Source: Glandiceps talaboti | Lineage: Eukaryota > Hemichordata > Enteropneusta > Spengelidae | Reading direction: 5' to 3' | NCBI RefSeq assembly: GCF_964340395.1 | Contig: NC_135550.1 | Span: 28,579,176 to 28,643,175, forward strand | DNA length: 64,000 bases | Shown here: one piece after another, positions 49,712 through 62,800 of the stretch | Numbering within the stretch: the first letter of the stretch is position 1 | Layout of the letters: each line of letters begins with the position of its first letter | The notes under the pieces: generated by a model | Databases searched by the model: none | Seen by the model: the letters and a program-made list of their open reading frames with translations, nothing else | Told to the model about the DNA's origin: nothing | Program-made: the position numbers and the translations under genes

Positions 49712-52700
49712 GTGCGTGTATGCGTGTGTGATGACAATGTTTTCCTGCACTCCCACTGTTAGTTACAGATTTATTGATACATACCAATTTTTCATACAGA
49801 TCTGAATTCTTGTCGTAATACACCATGTGAGAATGGTGGTTCGTGTACCAATACTGGTCCTGATGCCTATAGCTGTGAGTGTGTAGATGGTTTCATTGGT
49901 GAAAATTGTGAAACAGGTTTGTATAGTTCATACTAATTTTTTGCCATGATATTTATTATTATTTTGTAAATACAACTTAGTAATCAAACATAATGTCACA
50001 TACTCCTAATAAGAGTGACTTCAAATTTGAAGGACCTGGTGTATAAAAACAGTCAAAAACTGTTTCTGTTGTAAGAGTTTATTCTGATGTATCAAGTTAT
50101 CTTGGTTATTCCAAAATATTCAGTTTTTCTCATACATTTATAATATCACTAATCTCACTTGTCACTTTTTATCAAACCATATTTCAGATGTGAATGAGTG
50201 TGAAAGTTCTCCATGTTTAAATGGTGGCAACTGTCTTGATTTCCAAGGATATTATGAATGTGAATGTAATCCTGGCTTTGAAGGTGTCGACTGTGAGATT
50301 GGTAAGTCAACGACTTGTCATATATTGCCTTATGTTAAAGTTTTGTTTTAATTTTGTAAAGTACTTCTAAGTTATGATATTTCAATGTATATATTGCCAT
50401 CTCACTCATTTGTATAAGAAAGATTAGTAATTTTGAATAAAATACTTCTGCTCTCAAAAAGTACGATAATGTGAGACATTCATAATTGTAAGCTATTCAT
50501 TAGTCATTAATCTGATAAGCATTTTAACGTGCAGTTTTGTGGATTTACTAATTTTAGTTTCATGTTGATGATAAAAGTTTGTTGTAAGAGTAATTAGGCT
50601 TTGCAGTGATTAATCAATGGTATGTCTATACACTGACAAATCAACCTTATTGGTTCCCTGCACCTTTAAAGCTTAAGACATCAGCTGTTAGGGCTGAGTT
50701 GTTCAGATGATGGTATATGAATCCTAAACTTGGTCATATTCGTCCTTACTTTGATTAGAAATCAACCACTGTTTTGTTGAATCACCTGATGGTAAATTGA
50801 TCCCTACTGGAGTGTGTGGTGCCTATGGTACATGTGTTAATACACCTACAACCTTCAGATGTGAATGCCATGAAGGTTTCCAAGGACTGACGTGTGATGA
50901 GAGTGAGTATAGCTTTCACATCAATGACAGATTCCTATATACAGATAAATGCCTGTCTGCTATGTAAAAGTGTCTCATGCAGTGAACAAAGAAATTTAAT
51001 GTTAAAAAACTACTTATATTGCTGAAAAAGATTGTGTTTACAGAAAATAACACGAGACATTGAAGTGGTGATTTTTGAATAGTGTGCATATTCTGTTGAT
51101 GTTGTTACTTGAAGACAAAAGGCCTGTCTAAAAGTACACATGAAATCATTTCTTACGATTTCTTTGTATCTGTGCAGATATTGATGACTGTGCTGACAAT
51201 GACTGCAAACATGGTTCAACTTGTGTGGATGGCGTTGCTAAGTATCACTGTGAATGTGCACCAGGATGGGAAGGACACCATTGTCAGAGAGGTCAGAGGT
51301 CATTTCATTTTGAAAAATGTGATTTACAGAAAATTTGTCACCTGTTTGCAAGTAAAGATTCATCATTTTGAAAACTTAATTTAAGTTGTGAACTATGACA
51401 GTTATAAAACGATTAAAATATCAACACTTATTAGATGAGGAATTAATGTTCAGCAACGTCAGTTTATGATTGAGTTATCGATAAAGTTTAGTCCTGCCAT
51501 GTAGAGCATAATCCTTCATATGTGATCCATGGATTGATGGATTGATATATATATATATAACTGTCATAACATATTTACTGATTTATTTTTTCTTTCAAAA
51601 ATGTCAAAGCATTATCAGTGGAAGAGACCAAGGTATTAAAGCGACCATTGTAATGATAACACATAATTTTGTTTTTTCTACAGATATTGATGAGTGTGCT
51701 TCAGGTCCCTGTGAAAATGGAGGTACTTGTATCGATGAATTTGCAGACTTTACATGCTTATGTCCTAAAGGGTGGGAAGGAAAAGACTGCAGTGTTGGTA
51801 GGTTGACATACTTACTCATTAGTCAAATGTGAGTCATATAAGTAGTAACTTTTGAGCCTATAATATTCATTTGTTGTGAGTGTAGCTTTATTATCGGACT
51901 GTGAAATAATGCCCTAAAGAAATTGTCAAAGAAGCAAATAAAACACTGGAATAAAGAACAAATTGGAAAAATTATATTTGATGATTTGGAAAAAAGTTTT
52001 TAACTGAGAACCACTTAGCAGTCAGCAAAATGTATCTAAATATTAACTCCACAAAATTTCTAAAAGTTTCTTCAGTCTTTATTGATACAAGAAGAACTAT
52101 TTGCATATTCATAGATTAGAATTATAGTCATTGACTGCAAGAGTTAATATGATACACTGGACGATAACAATGTGCAAAAGTAGGCTACAGTATTCATATA
52201 CTATACTGTAGCCCTCACTTCTAATCCACTGCCATAGGCGGCTTTGGAACAGCACTCCTAGTGGCCATGCTGCACATTCTTTTGTTTTTCCAATAACTGA
52301 CTTGTCATTTTATTCTTCTGATTCTTCCAAGTTCTGAAAGAAGAGATGAAATTTTAACTGAATATAGAGGATAACGTTACATATTTTCAGATGTTAATGT
52401 TGATTATTATTCATTAATTGTAGGAGCACCAGAAGACTGCCTTGTTGATGGGAAAGGTGAAGTATCTCATGGCTCAGAATGGGAAGACGAGTGTAATGGA
52501 TGCTTCTGTACTAATGGTGATACCCAGTGTAGTAAGGTATGAAACTATGGACAGAGACAATAAATCAAAGTCTATATAAAAGTTTATTTTGTCTCCAAAT
52601 TTCATAGAAAATCTATTGTAATCTGAGTTTGGTTACTTCTGAGACGACCAGAGATCATACTGAAGTATTGCTGTTTGATGGAATTGCTTTATGAAAAGTG

Positions 52701-55700
52701 AATAAAATGAACAGAAAATCTATCTTTATTTGCAGGTAATGAATACAAGACTTACTTACAATGTACATTTGATGTAGTTATTACTCCAGTTCTGTTACAT
52801 AGGCACAAAGTTGAAATTTATTATTCTCTTCTCGTTGATTTCTGATTCTACAGATCTGGTGTGGTCCAGACAACTGCCTGGCATATAACAAAGATTTGGA
52901 TAGAGACGGTAATAAAGTGATATACACATGTCCACCAGATGCTCCTTGCACACTTCAACCAGAACATGAATGTCTGCTTGGTCACTGTAAACTATTTGGT
53001 GAATGTTACAATCACAAAAAGGATTCTGTCCAGGACGCTCGGTGTGGTACCTCATCATTTGATGATAAAGCTGGCACCTATGCATGTACCTATGTTGGCA
53101 TGAGACTAGATTATGACATTCTCCCAATGGTGAGTTTACAAAATCAATACTATCTCACATAATGACAAAAATGTATTTACTTTCTCTTTCATTTGAAGAG
53201 AAGTGCCTAACCAAAATGAGTAAATACATCTTTTGGTGTTGTAAGCTTTACAATACAGCATCTGTTGATCATCAGCAGTTTGTTCCTGTAGAACAATATC
53301 AGTAAGAAAATTACAATAAATAAACATCAGTTTAAAGTAAATCTTTTATGTGTATTCCTCAACAGAATTCCAGCGTTGAAGATGTATGTTATGAATTACG
53401 TCGAATCAAAGATTTGCGCCCTCATGCCATGGATGATAGACTAGTCATACTATGTGACAAAGACATTGAGAGTGGTCAGGATAATGTTATCTATGTTTCT
53501 CTGGTAAGGACCATCAAATGTAATATTTGTACTCATATGTACGATCTCATCAAAGTCTCCCCCAAATACACTTTCGACATACCTCGTCTGGATAAAAAAT
53601 TATAAAGGCAAATTAGGTTTTGATATCCATATTGAATATTTGAGCATTTGCAGATATTTAAACATAATTTTGATGATTTGGAGCTGAAGGAAAACTGTCA
53701 TGTTGTGGTTGTATACCGTTGACTTCTTGAGTGAATCATGTAAAAGTATGAGTAGATAGTAATACTAAAGGAAGAGGAATGGAAATATATATATTAAAGT
53801 TGACATAGGAGTCACTTTTTGAAATTTCAAAATTATTTCCACTTATATTCAGTTAGCACGTGTTGGTTTGTAATTAATTCCATCTATAATGACATTTTGT
53901 ACAAATTGAATTTATTTTTGCAATGATAGCAACAACTTTGTCACTTTTCAAAAAGAACATTTTGTACATGTAATTGACATGGTGGATTTGACTTTACAGG
54001 AAAGTGGCAGTGGACCAGGTGTAACTGAAGATGCAATGAATGAAATGATAAGGTTTATTCAAGCTTTGCCACAAGAAAGTGATAACCTTATACTAAAATC
54101 AATCTATGACATCTTTATTCCTAAAGATTCTCCTCAGTATTCAGCTAGTTCAGGTAAGATTTCTTACAGATGATTATCACAGTTTGGTTTGTAAAAAAAA
54201 TATCCAACATGGTGAATATTCTGAGTAACTTTGTGTCTACAAAAATGATAGTCCTATGCAAATCTGCATGTTTAATATGTATAGGATATATATAATTGTA
54301 AAGGACTTTGAACACAAAGTGGGGAAGCGCTATATAAAAACCAACATTATTATTATTAATTTAGATTTGACCTGAACTCATACTACAACCTAGGTTAATA
54401 AATGTTCAATTTTCTGAAAAAATAAATATAACAAGTTATGGACTATGTGCTTGTATAGTAATTCTAATACCCTGTAATAGTTAATCAATTTATTTCACCC
54501 TATTTGTATTTGTTCTATTGTGTCATGTTCTTTTCATTTGAATATCTTCTTTTATCCTACAGATATTTATATTTGGTTGCCCATTCTATTGGTCTTACTC
54601 CTATTGTGTTTGGTAGCAATCGTCATTTTTGCTGTTTGGTATCGCCGTCGTAAACAAAAACAGCAAAAACATATTGATCATCCCTTGTCAAGACTTACAT
54701 TGAAAATGAGAGAAAACCCATTCTTTGAAGAAAAAGGTGAGCAGTTTTCCTTCCTGTTTGAAGATGTTATACAACATTTCCATTTCCAGGCCCATTGGGA
54801 ACACTAAATTTCTTTTTTTTTTGTGTTGGGTATGATTTCAAATATCGACATTACTGCTGTGATGTTGTGAATTTCTATACAATGATGTAAAATAAGCATG
54901 TCATGTTAAAGTTGAAACTTCAACAATTGGCCATGATTTAGACTTGTACTCAATTCACTTGCTTCTTTACTTAGTGTTTTGTACCAACAAAGACATGCAA
55001 ATCATCCTGTATGTTCTTTCTTGTTTTCAGATGAAGTCGAGGCATATGGTATGACAACTTATGTACCAAATCATGAACAGTGTAGCTCAGCTGATGCAGG
55101 TAAGAATTAATCTTGACTCACTGATGATCTTGCTGCTTCCATAACAAAATGATCTTCTCTGCTTCCACATTGAGAATTTCTCTCAAGTTTTACATGCAGC
55201 ATTGATTTGGTATAAGCATTCACATGGAGACATTTACTGGTATAGCTTGGTTTGTTGAGAAAACTAGTATCAGTCTCCAACTGTAATTACTTTCTACAAG
55301 TAGACTTTTATAACAAGATCTCATGTATCTGACATTTGAAGTAGTTTCATTTTTCCCTTCTCCAAGTCAGCCTTTACAGCAAAATGAATCACAAACTTCA
55401 TACCAGATAAATTCAATTCAGATGATTCACTAGGCAAGATGTTGCAAAATTTACATGACTGTGCAAGGCAAATAATCCACCAGTAATCTTCATCAAAGGA
55501 TGGACCATTTCACAACATCAACTTGTTTCAATGACAACCATTTTAAAAGATACTAATAATCTTTTTCTGTTTTCATGTACAGATTATGAACTAGATGTGA
55601 TCAGTTTATCTTCACAAAGTGACCATGGCTGTGAAATGGAAAACCAGAAAGACTATGCAGAAACCGACCATGATTACATGACAATGGAAAACAACCCAAC

Positions 55701-55761
55701 TGGACAGTTACCACCAGACTTTATACCACGTAGGAATGATGGTGGACCAGAATTTGTGTAG
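44666..55761 (+). CDS. Jagged/Serrate-type Notch ligand, short form with 7 EGF repeats
   Basis: Type I membrane DSL ligand for Notch. Exons: 44666-44707, 45099-45383, 45818-45994, 47599-47737, 48803-48863, 49226-49284, 49532-49606, 49800-49916, 50188-50301, 50759-50902, 51178-51291, 51684-51797, 52424-52536, 52854-53129, 53366-53503, 54000-54153, 54563-54736, 55031-55099, 55583-55761; phases agree, 847 aa. Signal peptide 1-17 ([14 protein letters not shown]), MNNL about 18-168, DSL 169-213 (C-rich, GWAGPDC), two atypical EGFs (DOS-like) 214-280, EGF3-7 281-480, VWC-like block from about 485 ([11 protein letters not shown]), TM about 711-733, cytoplasmic tail about 114 aa. The VWC block assigns it to Jagged rather than Delta. 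Vertebrate Jagged has 16 EGFs, so this is a reduced ligand. EGF4, 6 and 7 have calcium-type starts (DVNEC, NIDDC, DIDEC). Confidence 0.93.
48075..48743 (-). mobile_element. LINE fragment, 5'-truncated, in Jagged intron 4
   Basis: The minus-strand frame 48315-48725 encodes a C-terminal ORF2-type segment with a zinc-knuckle-like CKICNS...[13 protein letters not shown] block and the upstream [18 protein letters not shown], common in non-LTR retrotransposons of marine invertebrates. The reverse transcriptase core is missing. A low-complexity 3'UTR follows towards lower coordinates. The intron is otherwise ordinary. Confidence 0.75.
49636..49730. repeat. poly(T) followed by (TG)n microsatellite
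   Basis: T run then a long TG dinucleotide run in the Jagged intron between exons 7 and 8. It yields spurious Cys-Val and His-Thr frames. Confidence 0.95.
54292..54358 (+). mobile_element. SINE/LINE 3' tail fragment
   Basis: TTGTAAAGGACTTTGAACAC, then GGGGAAGCGCTATATAAAAA, then (ATT)n, match the tail of the SINE at 28103-28455. Only the last about 65 bp is present. It lies in a Jagged intron between exons 16 and 17. Confidence 0.7.
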
Positions 55762-56835
55762 GATAAAGACTTGTCTTTGGTGCAATTCTAAAATTTTATT
55801 GGATGACATGAGAAGTGTTGGGTTCCTTCCAGTTGCTGAACATTCATATGGTTTACTGTTAACCAAAATGGACCAAACTACATCAGAGGAATATAGGGGG
55901 ATGGACCTGGAGTTTCAAGTGCCTATGTGATACTTATGTACTATGACATGTTACATAGTACCAAAGAATACACCATTTACTCAGGAATTTTAGAAGAAAA
56001 CATGGGCACTGTACTGACTTAAACATTTGTGCAATTTTCTCAATAATAGGGTAGTGTTTAGTGCCAGACAAAGCTTTCTATGCTGTTAGTTCACTTTCCT
56101 GCCATTTTAATAGCCAATATTAGTAAATATTTGTACAATAGTACTCTGGGACGACACCCTCATCATGAAGGGTTTATACGTCAATCCCATTGGTCTAGCA
56201 ACAAGACTGTCAACAGGGTTAACTTTTTAAAATTCATTCCTTCACTTTATATAAAGACAACACACAGAGCAACTATTAGTATTCATTTATTTAACATTAT
56301 TTATTTTCTCATGAATATACACACTATTCTTTCTCTATCCACATTCCAGTTTGTGCTTCACCACATTTCAGTACTAAATATGGTACACAAGGTAAAAACA
56401 AACAACAAGTTAATTATATTTATGTAAAGTTTGGTTATTGTAGGTAGAAAAGTGAGTTACATTAGACTTATTAAAGTCATAAATATTCCTTGATTACACA
56501 ACAGATTACAATTTTTCTCACATCACTGTGAGTTTGTTTACTGATATTTGGTGCTATTGCTTGAAGACAAAAACCTCTTGATTTCATGATAGAGGTTGTC
56601 ATACGCTTGTAAATAAGTTGTTTTTTTTCTTTTGTGTTATTTATACATTTTTCTGAGCGATATTTTACCTGCCAGACTTTTACCAGAACTATAATTTCTA
56701 AAATTGTATGTCAATGCTATGCAACAACCAATGCAACCTCATGTAGCCTAGAAATGCATACTTTGTTGTGCTGTTTTGTTTTTTGTGCTGTTTTGTTTTT
56801 TGTTGTTGATAAATAAACATAATAACAAAGACATT
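55762..56835 (+). other. 3'UTR of the Jagged-like gene
   Basis: Non-coding and AT-rich. A plus-strand AATAAA lies at 56812-56817, about 1.05 kb after the stop, with T-rich sequence around it. No other gene is seen. Confidence 0.5.
56812..56817 (+). promoter_or_regulatory. Polyadenylation signal AATAAA
   Basis: Canonical hexamer and the best candidate end signal for the Notch ligand transcript. It lies 190 bp from the stop of the convergent COA6 gene, so the two 3'UTRs are close or overlapping. Confidence 0.5.
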
Positions 56836-57007
56836 CCTCTTGTTTACTGATGTTGTGTCGTCACTTCACACTACATATCTTCCACTACTAAAATCATTGG
56901 CATAGAATTACAATAAATGGGAATGCATGCATCAGAATGAGTTTCACTGAAGGATAATTTCAGACTCTCAAAGGTCATGTCCATGTCCCTAAACAGAAAA
57001 TACACTT

Positions 57008-58626
57008 TCAGCTACTGCTGTCTTCTTTTGCTAGTTGTGCACCTTCAGTTTTTAGCTGCTGTTTGTATTTCTCAAAATCTCTTCTTTTATGAAAATATTT
57101 GACCTGAAAAAGGCAAAGGGTATCTTTATTAGTATCTGACTTTGTAATGTCAGTACCTGACTGTCCAAGTTGTCTATCTCAAGTTATATGATCTGAGATG
57201 TCTAAACTCAGGACCGTCTTGACTAATGGAGAAAAGTAAATTAACACTAGAATTTGACTTGCTTCAGTGCTTCTGAAGAATTAAAAAGGTATCACAAGTG
57301 TTGCTGGTTTAAGTCATAATAGCAAAAAATATCACATGAAAGTTTATACATTTATCTTGGGTTGTGTCATCTCATGAGAACAATGTTAATGCTAATTAAT
57401 GAAGTGCAACAGCATCACTTCCCACAAGAGGTGATACAACCAGTAACACTGACGTAAAGCACTTTCTCTTTGTGCTACACTCATTTATAGCATTCATATC
57501 AAGTGTAAAAGTATACTTTTTCAATTGGTTTATTTACAAGCATATAGCATGTGGCCTTTCTAGTGTGGTCGATTAGCAAATGAAACAGTATACTTTTACA
57601 CTTGATATGGATGCTATAAACGATTGTGGTACATACAAAAAACGCTTTAATTTGGTGTTATGGGTTGTAATTCTTGTCTGGTGATGTACAGTAGCTACTG
57701 GCCTCCTGTAGGGACAACAACACTGCTCTACAGTTGAAATATACATTTACCATTACAGTCAACCATTCTGTAAATTGAGGTTGTTGGTTTACTTGATAGA
57801 TAGTTAAAAACACTTACTGCTGAAGACAACATTACTTATTGAAGGGAGACTAAAAGCCAAACTGATGCGAGTAAACTGTCAAAACGATCACAATCCTGTT
57901 GAGTTCAGCAGTATAAGTGCTCCTATCTAGTAGGTAAAATAATTTCAAATTGCCAAACGATCAGTTTTAATATATACTATCCAGTCTTCTGGTGAATGCT
58001 TCCTTTTTTTTGCAGTACTTCAGTAAAGATGTAAGATGTATGAGCACACTTGATGCGATACATGAACACAAGATGTGTGATGTACAGAAGCAAGAAGGTG
58101 TTTTCCTTGGTACCTTAATATTTTATCTCCATTCTACAATATGCAACTGTTTCTCCAGCATTTTACAGTCTTTCTACAAATAGCCTTTTCTAACAAAAGG
58201 TTGTATATAGCTAATAAACGGTGTATATGCAAAAATATCCTATACAGTAAAGATTTGGTTCTCACTTTGCTCAAGAGATGGGAGGTGGGAATAGTTTGTT
58301 AATCAAGTTGAAAGAAAATAATGAGTGACTTTTTCATTACAGTTCCCTCTCTGTGTATCAAATACTGATACATTTGCTATTGTTTTTGGGGATAAACTTT
58401 TAACATCTGTGTTGAAAAAAGCACCATGATTTACTCTTGATATGAACCATTGTAATCCTACAAGAATACTTACCCAGGTATTTGGACAATTATTTTCAAA
58501 CAATTTGAATAAATCTGTACATTGTGATTTGTCTTCATTGTTTTTATCCAGACAAGTAAAATACTCATCTCTTGAATTCCAACATTTCTGACGCCCTTCT
58601 GCATTCAACGGTGGTGCTGATGACAT
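57008..58626 (-). CDS. COA6: COA6, cytochrome c oxidase assembly factor 6
   Basis: Soluble protein of the mitochondrial intermembrane space that works with SCO1/SCO2 in copper delivery to the CuA site of COX2 during complex IV assembly. Exons (minus): 58474-58626 and 57008-57103, 82 aa (human isoform about 79). The motif pair CWNSRDEYFTC (CX9C) and CTDLFKLFENNC (CX10C) is as in human COA6, and the second exon encodes VKYFHKRRDFEKYKQQL, the conserved tail. The start MSSAPPLNAEG lies 12 bp after a good acceptor (TTCTGTTACAG at 58639-58649), so an upstream non-coding exon is likely. Its donor was not pinned down; a GTAAGT at 58804-58809 is one candidate. Confidence 0.95.
57484..57620. repeat. 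Inverted repeat (MITE-like) in the COA6 intron
   Basis: TTTATAGCATTCATATCAAG (arm 57484-57515) is mirrored by the right arm 57589-57620 with one or two mismatches over 32 bp. The spacer is about 73 bp. Confidence 0.7.
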
Positions 58627-59882
58627 GTTAATCAAGATTTCTGTAACAGAAAACATAACAAGAACTTTTCTTGACCAATATTGAAAACAGCCTTTAACTT
58701 TTTAAGAACGTTTTGTATATCCAGGTGATATAGTCATTGTAACTTTTGGCACCAGTAAAGTATTTCACTATCAGTATCATCTAATGACGTTCTCTACTTG
58801 TGTACTTACTCTACATATTGCAATGAATGACAAGTGTTTCCTAATATCTCTCCATATACTTAAGTTATCTCAGGGCAAGTTTTTATAACAACTTGTATGC
58901 TACTCAGCAGCTGTAGTGTAAATGTTTGGTATTACTGTATAGTGATTCGAGTTGAATATGTCTCCTGTATTTTGCAGTAATCTCTTTCGTTCGAAATAAA
59001 ACACTTTGCATGTGCGGTTGCCATTTCAGATGAATTATTATTAATATACATGTTGTACATTAATTATCATAGTGTCACCTATGAAACAATGTGATTATTA
59101 GTTTTATGAGCAAATGATAGATAATTTATTAATAAAGATTTCAATCCATAAATCTTCTTTCGTCTTTCAACAATGACGTCTTGGCTACATATTTTTACGC
59201 AAACTTTCAAGTATTTCACAAAATGCAAGTAATTTGCAAACTGATTTCATCTTAGAATTTCAATCAATTTCGGTGCACCATGTACTACTATTAGATGGTC
59301 CAACTTTCTCATAAAGTGCATTTATTTGACCTACCCACCTAGTTTACCATAAATATCTACGTCTTTGTTGCTATATCAAGTCACAAGAGAATGCCACTCG
59401 AACTTCTGGCTTTTCTGCTCCAAGTAAAACTGTAGGAGTACTTGTAAACTCCACAACACGTTATGTTGATGAACTTACACAAGTGACTTCTGAACCGGAA
59501 GTGCCTTGCAACACCATGAAGGTAATTTAAGGCTGCGCATTCCCCAAAAGAGTTCTAAAATATATCGCCAAAATTAAGCAATTTTGAATTTTCAACAGCG
59601 GGTTTGACACTTTTTATGTGTCACGTACTTACAAATTTATTACAGACATGCGTATGTATAATATCAATCACGAGTCTACATAGGTGTATTTAGTTTTTGA
59701 TATGTGAACAGTCAATGTAGTCCGGTGAACAGCAACATGGCGAATATTGTGAGTCTCCTGTTGTCTGTTGAACCAAAACACATAAGAATTATCTCAGTAT
59801 GGGATAAATGAAGTTTTGATACACTCGCGGTTAGAATATTGTAGATTTTCAAGCCATCGTTATATTTGTAGAATTTGTTAAA
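58627..59882. promoter_or_regulatory. Divergent COA6 / NAA30 intergenic region
   Basis: 1.26 kb separates the two start codons. ACCGGAAGTG at 59494-59503 is a strong ETS/GABP-type site, often found at promoters of nuclear genes for mitochondrial proteins. No TATA box is evident. Which gene it serves, or both, is inference. Confidence 0.4.
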
Positions 59883-62800
59883 ATGTCTGAAGTCCACCCC
59901 GCAAGAATTACAAACGTTAGTGATTCGATGTCGAGCTCGAGTGGAGTTAATCGCAGATCTGACGAGGAAATCAATGGACCAGGTGCGGAACTTAGGATGA
60001 ACATCGATACTCTGTCAGACCTGAAATCAAAGGCTATAAAACCCTCTGTCACTGAAGCGTGTGACGCTAGAAATACCATCGAACATGACGGTAATGTACT
60101 CATGAATGGCTGTATTACAGTAAAATATCAGGATGAAAACGAAAGTTGTGTTAGAAATGAAGAAGATGAAAAAAGTAGATCTAAAGAGGACATCTCGCTT
60201 GGTACAAATCATAGATTGCACGAACATGACGTTGGACATCTTGGAGATACGATTTGTAACAAATCTAAACAAGATGACGGTTCTGGTGATACAGAAAAGA
60301 GGACGCAACTCAGTGAAGAACACGAACACTGTAGTGTTTCAGAAGACCTGTCAAAACTCAACATAAAAGATTCATCTAAAAGTGAAGATGCAGGCAATGA
60401 TGTACAGCCAGAAATAAGTTATGTTGGATATGAATCAGAAGGGCAAATGCCTGATATCATGAGGCTGATCACAAAAGACCTGTCTGAACCCTACTCAATT
60501 TATACCTATAGGTACTTTATTCACAACTGGCCACATTTATGCTTCCTGGTAAGGATGATTTTGACTGTACCACTATAAATGAGTTTAACACACATAGACT
60601 CTGAGTCTGAGAGGAAGTAGAGAGTCTTTTCCATAAACTGACAATGAAGGATTCATCAATTTACAAGTTATATGTTTAATGATGGCATCCTTTATTGTCA
60701 ATGTTTCATGTATTTATGTGAGGTGGGGGCTGTATTAGTCCAAAAATCTTGAAATCAGAACTTTTCATGATGTAAAATGTCCCTTCACATAGGCATAATG
60801 GTGAATCTAATATGGTGATGTGTGCTCACATACGTAAGGAGGGTTGTTTGAAATCAGATTCGAGATTTTTGGTCATAGAAGCAGGGACTTCTGTAGTCAG
60901 AGTTGTAAAACAACTAGATAGTTGACCGGTCACTAATATTTGACTTCTAACCATGTTAAACCTTTGCTATTGAACGTCTAGTGCTGGCATGAAGTTCTTG
61001 TGTGCACAGCTTTCACAGGTCAGGGAAGGAAAAGGGACAATGTCAGATTATTCGATTTGCAAGCACGACTAAGGCTGCCTGTGCCAAATTCTTGAAATCA
61101 CATATTAAAACCTGTGAACTGCATAGATATAAACTTCCAAGGCTTACTACTTTTAAACATCTGTATCAGAAAAAGGATTGCACTGCACAGCCATTGGCAT
61201 TCATTTGTGTATCTCTAATGGCTAAAATTCTAACAGTATTAAAAAGGAGCTATAGCATGTCAGCAAATTGTCATGACTCTAGATATTGCATCACCCATGA
61301 CACCCTTGAGCTCAGTTTGCATTATTTGGCAAGGATTGATAATGAGAAAGGTAAAAATATTCTTAGGTTCGTCTGAAAGCTACTGCCATACACAACTACA
61401 TCATTCTTTAAATTTTGCAATAGTAATAGCATCACACCAAAATATTTGTTTGCCTGTTGAAGGATACATCATTTGTTAACCTGAAGTGTTGGACATCCCA
61501 TTTTGAAATAAAACAGTGCAGGTTATAGAGGGCACACCAGGAGACCTATGAAATCCTAAGTTAGATATCTGTAGATGTTATCTCACAGGTTGCCTACAGT
61601 TGAAGAAACTTAAGACCAACACAGCAGAAGATACATGTACTATATATTTCTCTTCTGTTTTCCCAGCTGCTGTTTATTTAAGGCAGTGTTAATGGATCAA
61701 TTACTGAAAATTAATTTCACCTAAGTTTGAGTTGGTCTTTTAGTGTTGTTTTGGGGCAAAATCTTGCCACAAATTAATAGCATTCACATTTTTCTACCGG
61801 TTCATTTTCCAACTTGAAATTTAAAAAAAAAACACCATTTACATCCATATACAATGTAGACACAGAAATTTGTAGCTCAACTGTTCTTTGAAGGAATGCT
61901 TGGGTATATTAACAATAATTGTAACATGCATTCCTTCAACATACATGTACAGGTGAACCAGCTGCTACTATGAAATAAGGACTACTCAATTGACAGAGCA
62001 ATGTAGACATGATGTCTCAATTGAAGAATTTTCCATTTGACAACGAAATTAAATTCATATGCCTAGAGAACATTGACATGTAATATGATTAAAGTTATGT
62101 TGTATTACAATGGAGCAAGTACAACTAAGCAGTGTAGTACTACTAGGTCAAATTCTAAAAAAAAAAATACTTAATACTGATATTATGTTACAGCAGACCA
62201 TAGACAGTGGAGGGAGAATGAGCAGACTAACACTGCTCCTCACATCACTCCCCAAAAAATTGATAAATATTGGTAGTGTAATTAACAACATCACTCCTAA
62301 ATAGAGCAGGATGAAATGCATCGACTGTTCTCAACCAGGCATGGCCTTTTTGATTATTGTGTAATGTTCCTTTTTAATTGCTACTAAAATTCTGAAATTG
62401 AAAGTTAACTAGAGAAACATTTCTATAAATACTTTCAAATCACTGTCCCTGTCTTGACAATGCAGATTACCCACTCACTGTCTGTTTATGATAGGGAGAC
62501 AGTGAGTGGGTAGGTATCGGGGTATTTATGTAAATACATAGTCAATATTGTATCAAATGGACACAAATACAGTTTAACCTCAAAACGTACTTCTCCCTCT
62601 TTCATTGAAATTCATACCCATGGAAAGGTGAATGAACTTTGAAATGTTGGTACTAGTCGAAATTAGTTCCTCCTCCCAGTGCCACACCATGTACATCTAC
62701 ATTTCAAACGAGGATGTGTTCTTATTAATAGGCTCAGAACTAGAAAGTAAATGTAACATGACGAAGCTTTAGACTTTTAAATTTTGAGAGGTTATAGAGT

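Noticed and set aside
61002-61376. 124-codon plus-strand frame in NAA30 intron 1
   Set aside because: No recognisable motif, and NAA30 exons flank it with compatible splice sites. Probably chance or worn repeat.
62464-62513. Possible microRNA hairpin
   Set aside because: The stem is only 16 bp with a short loop, too short for a miRNA precursor.
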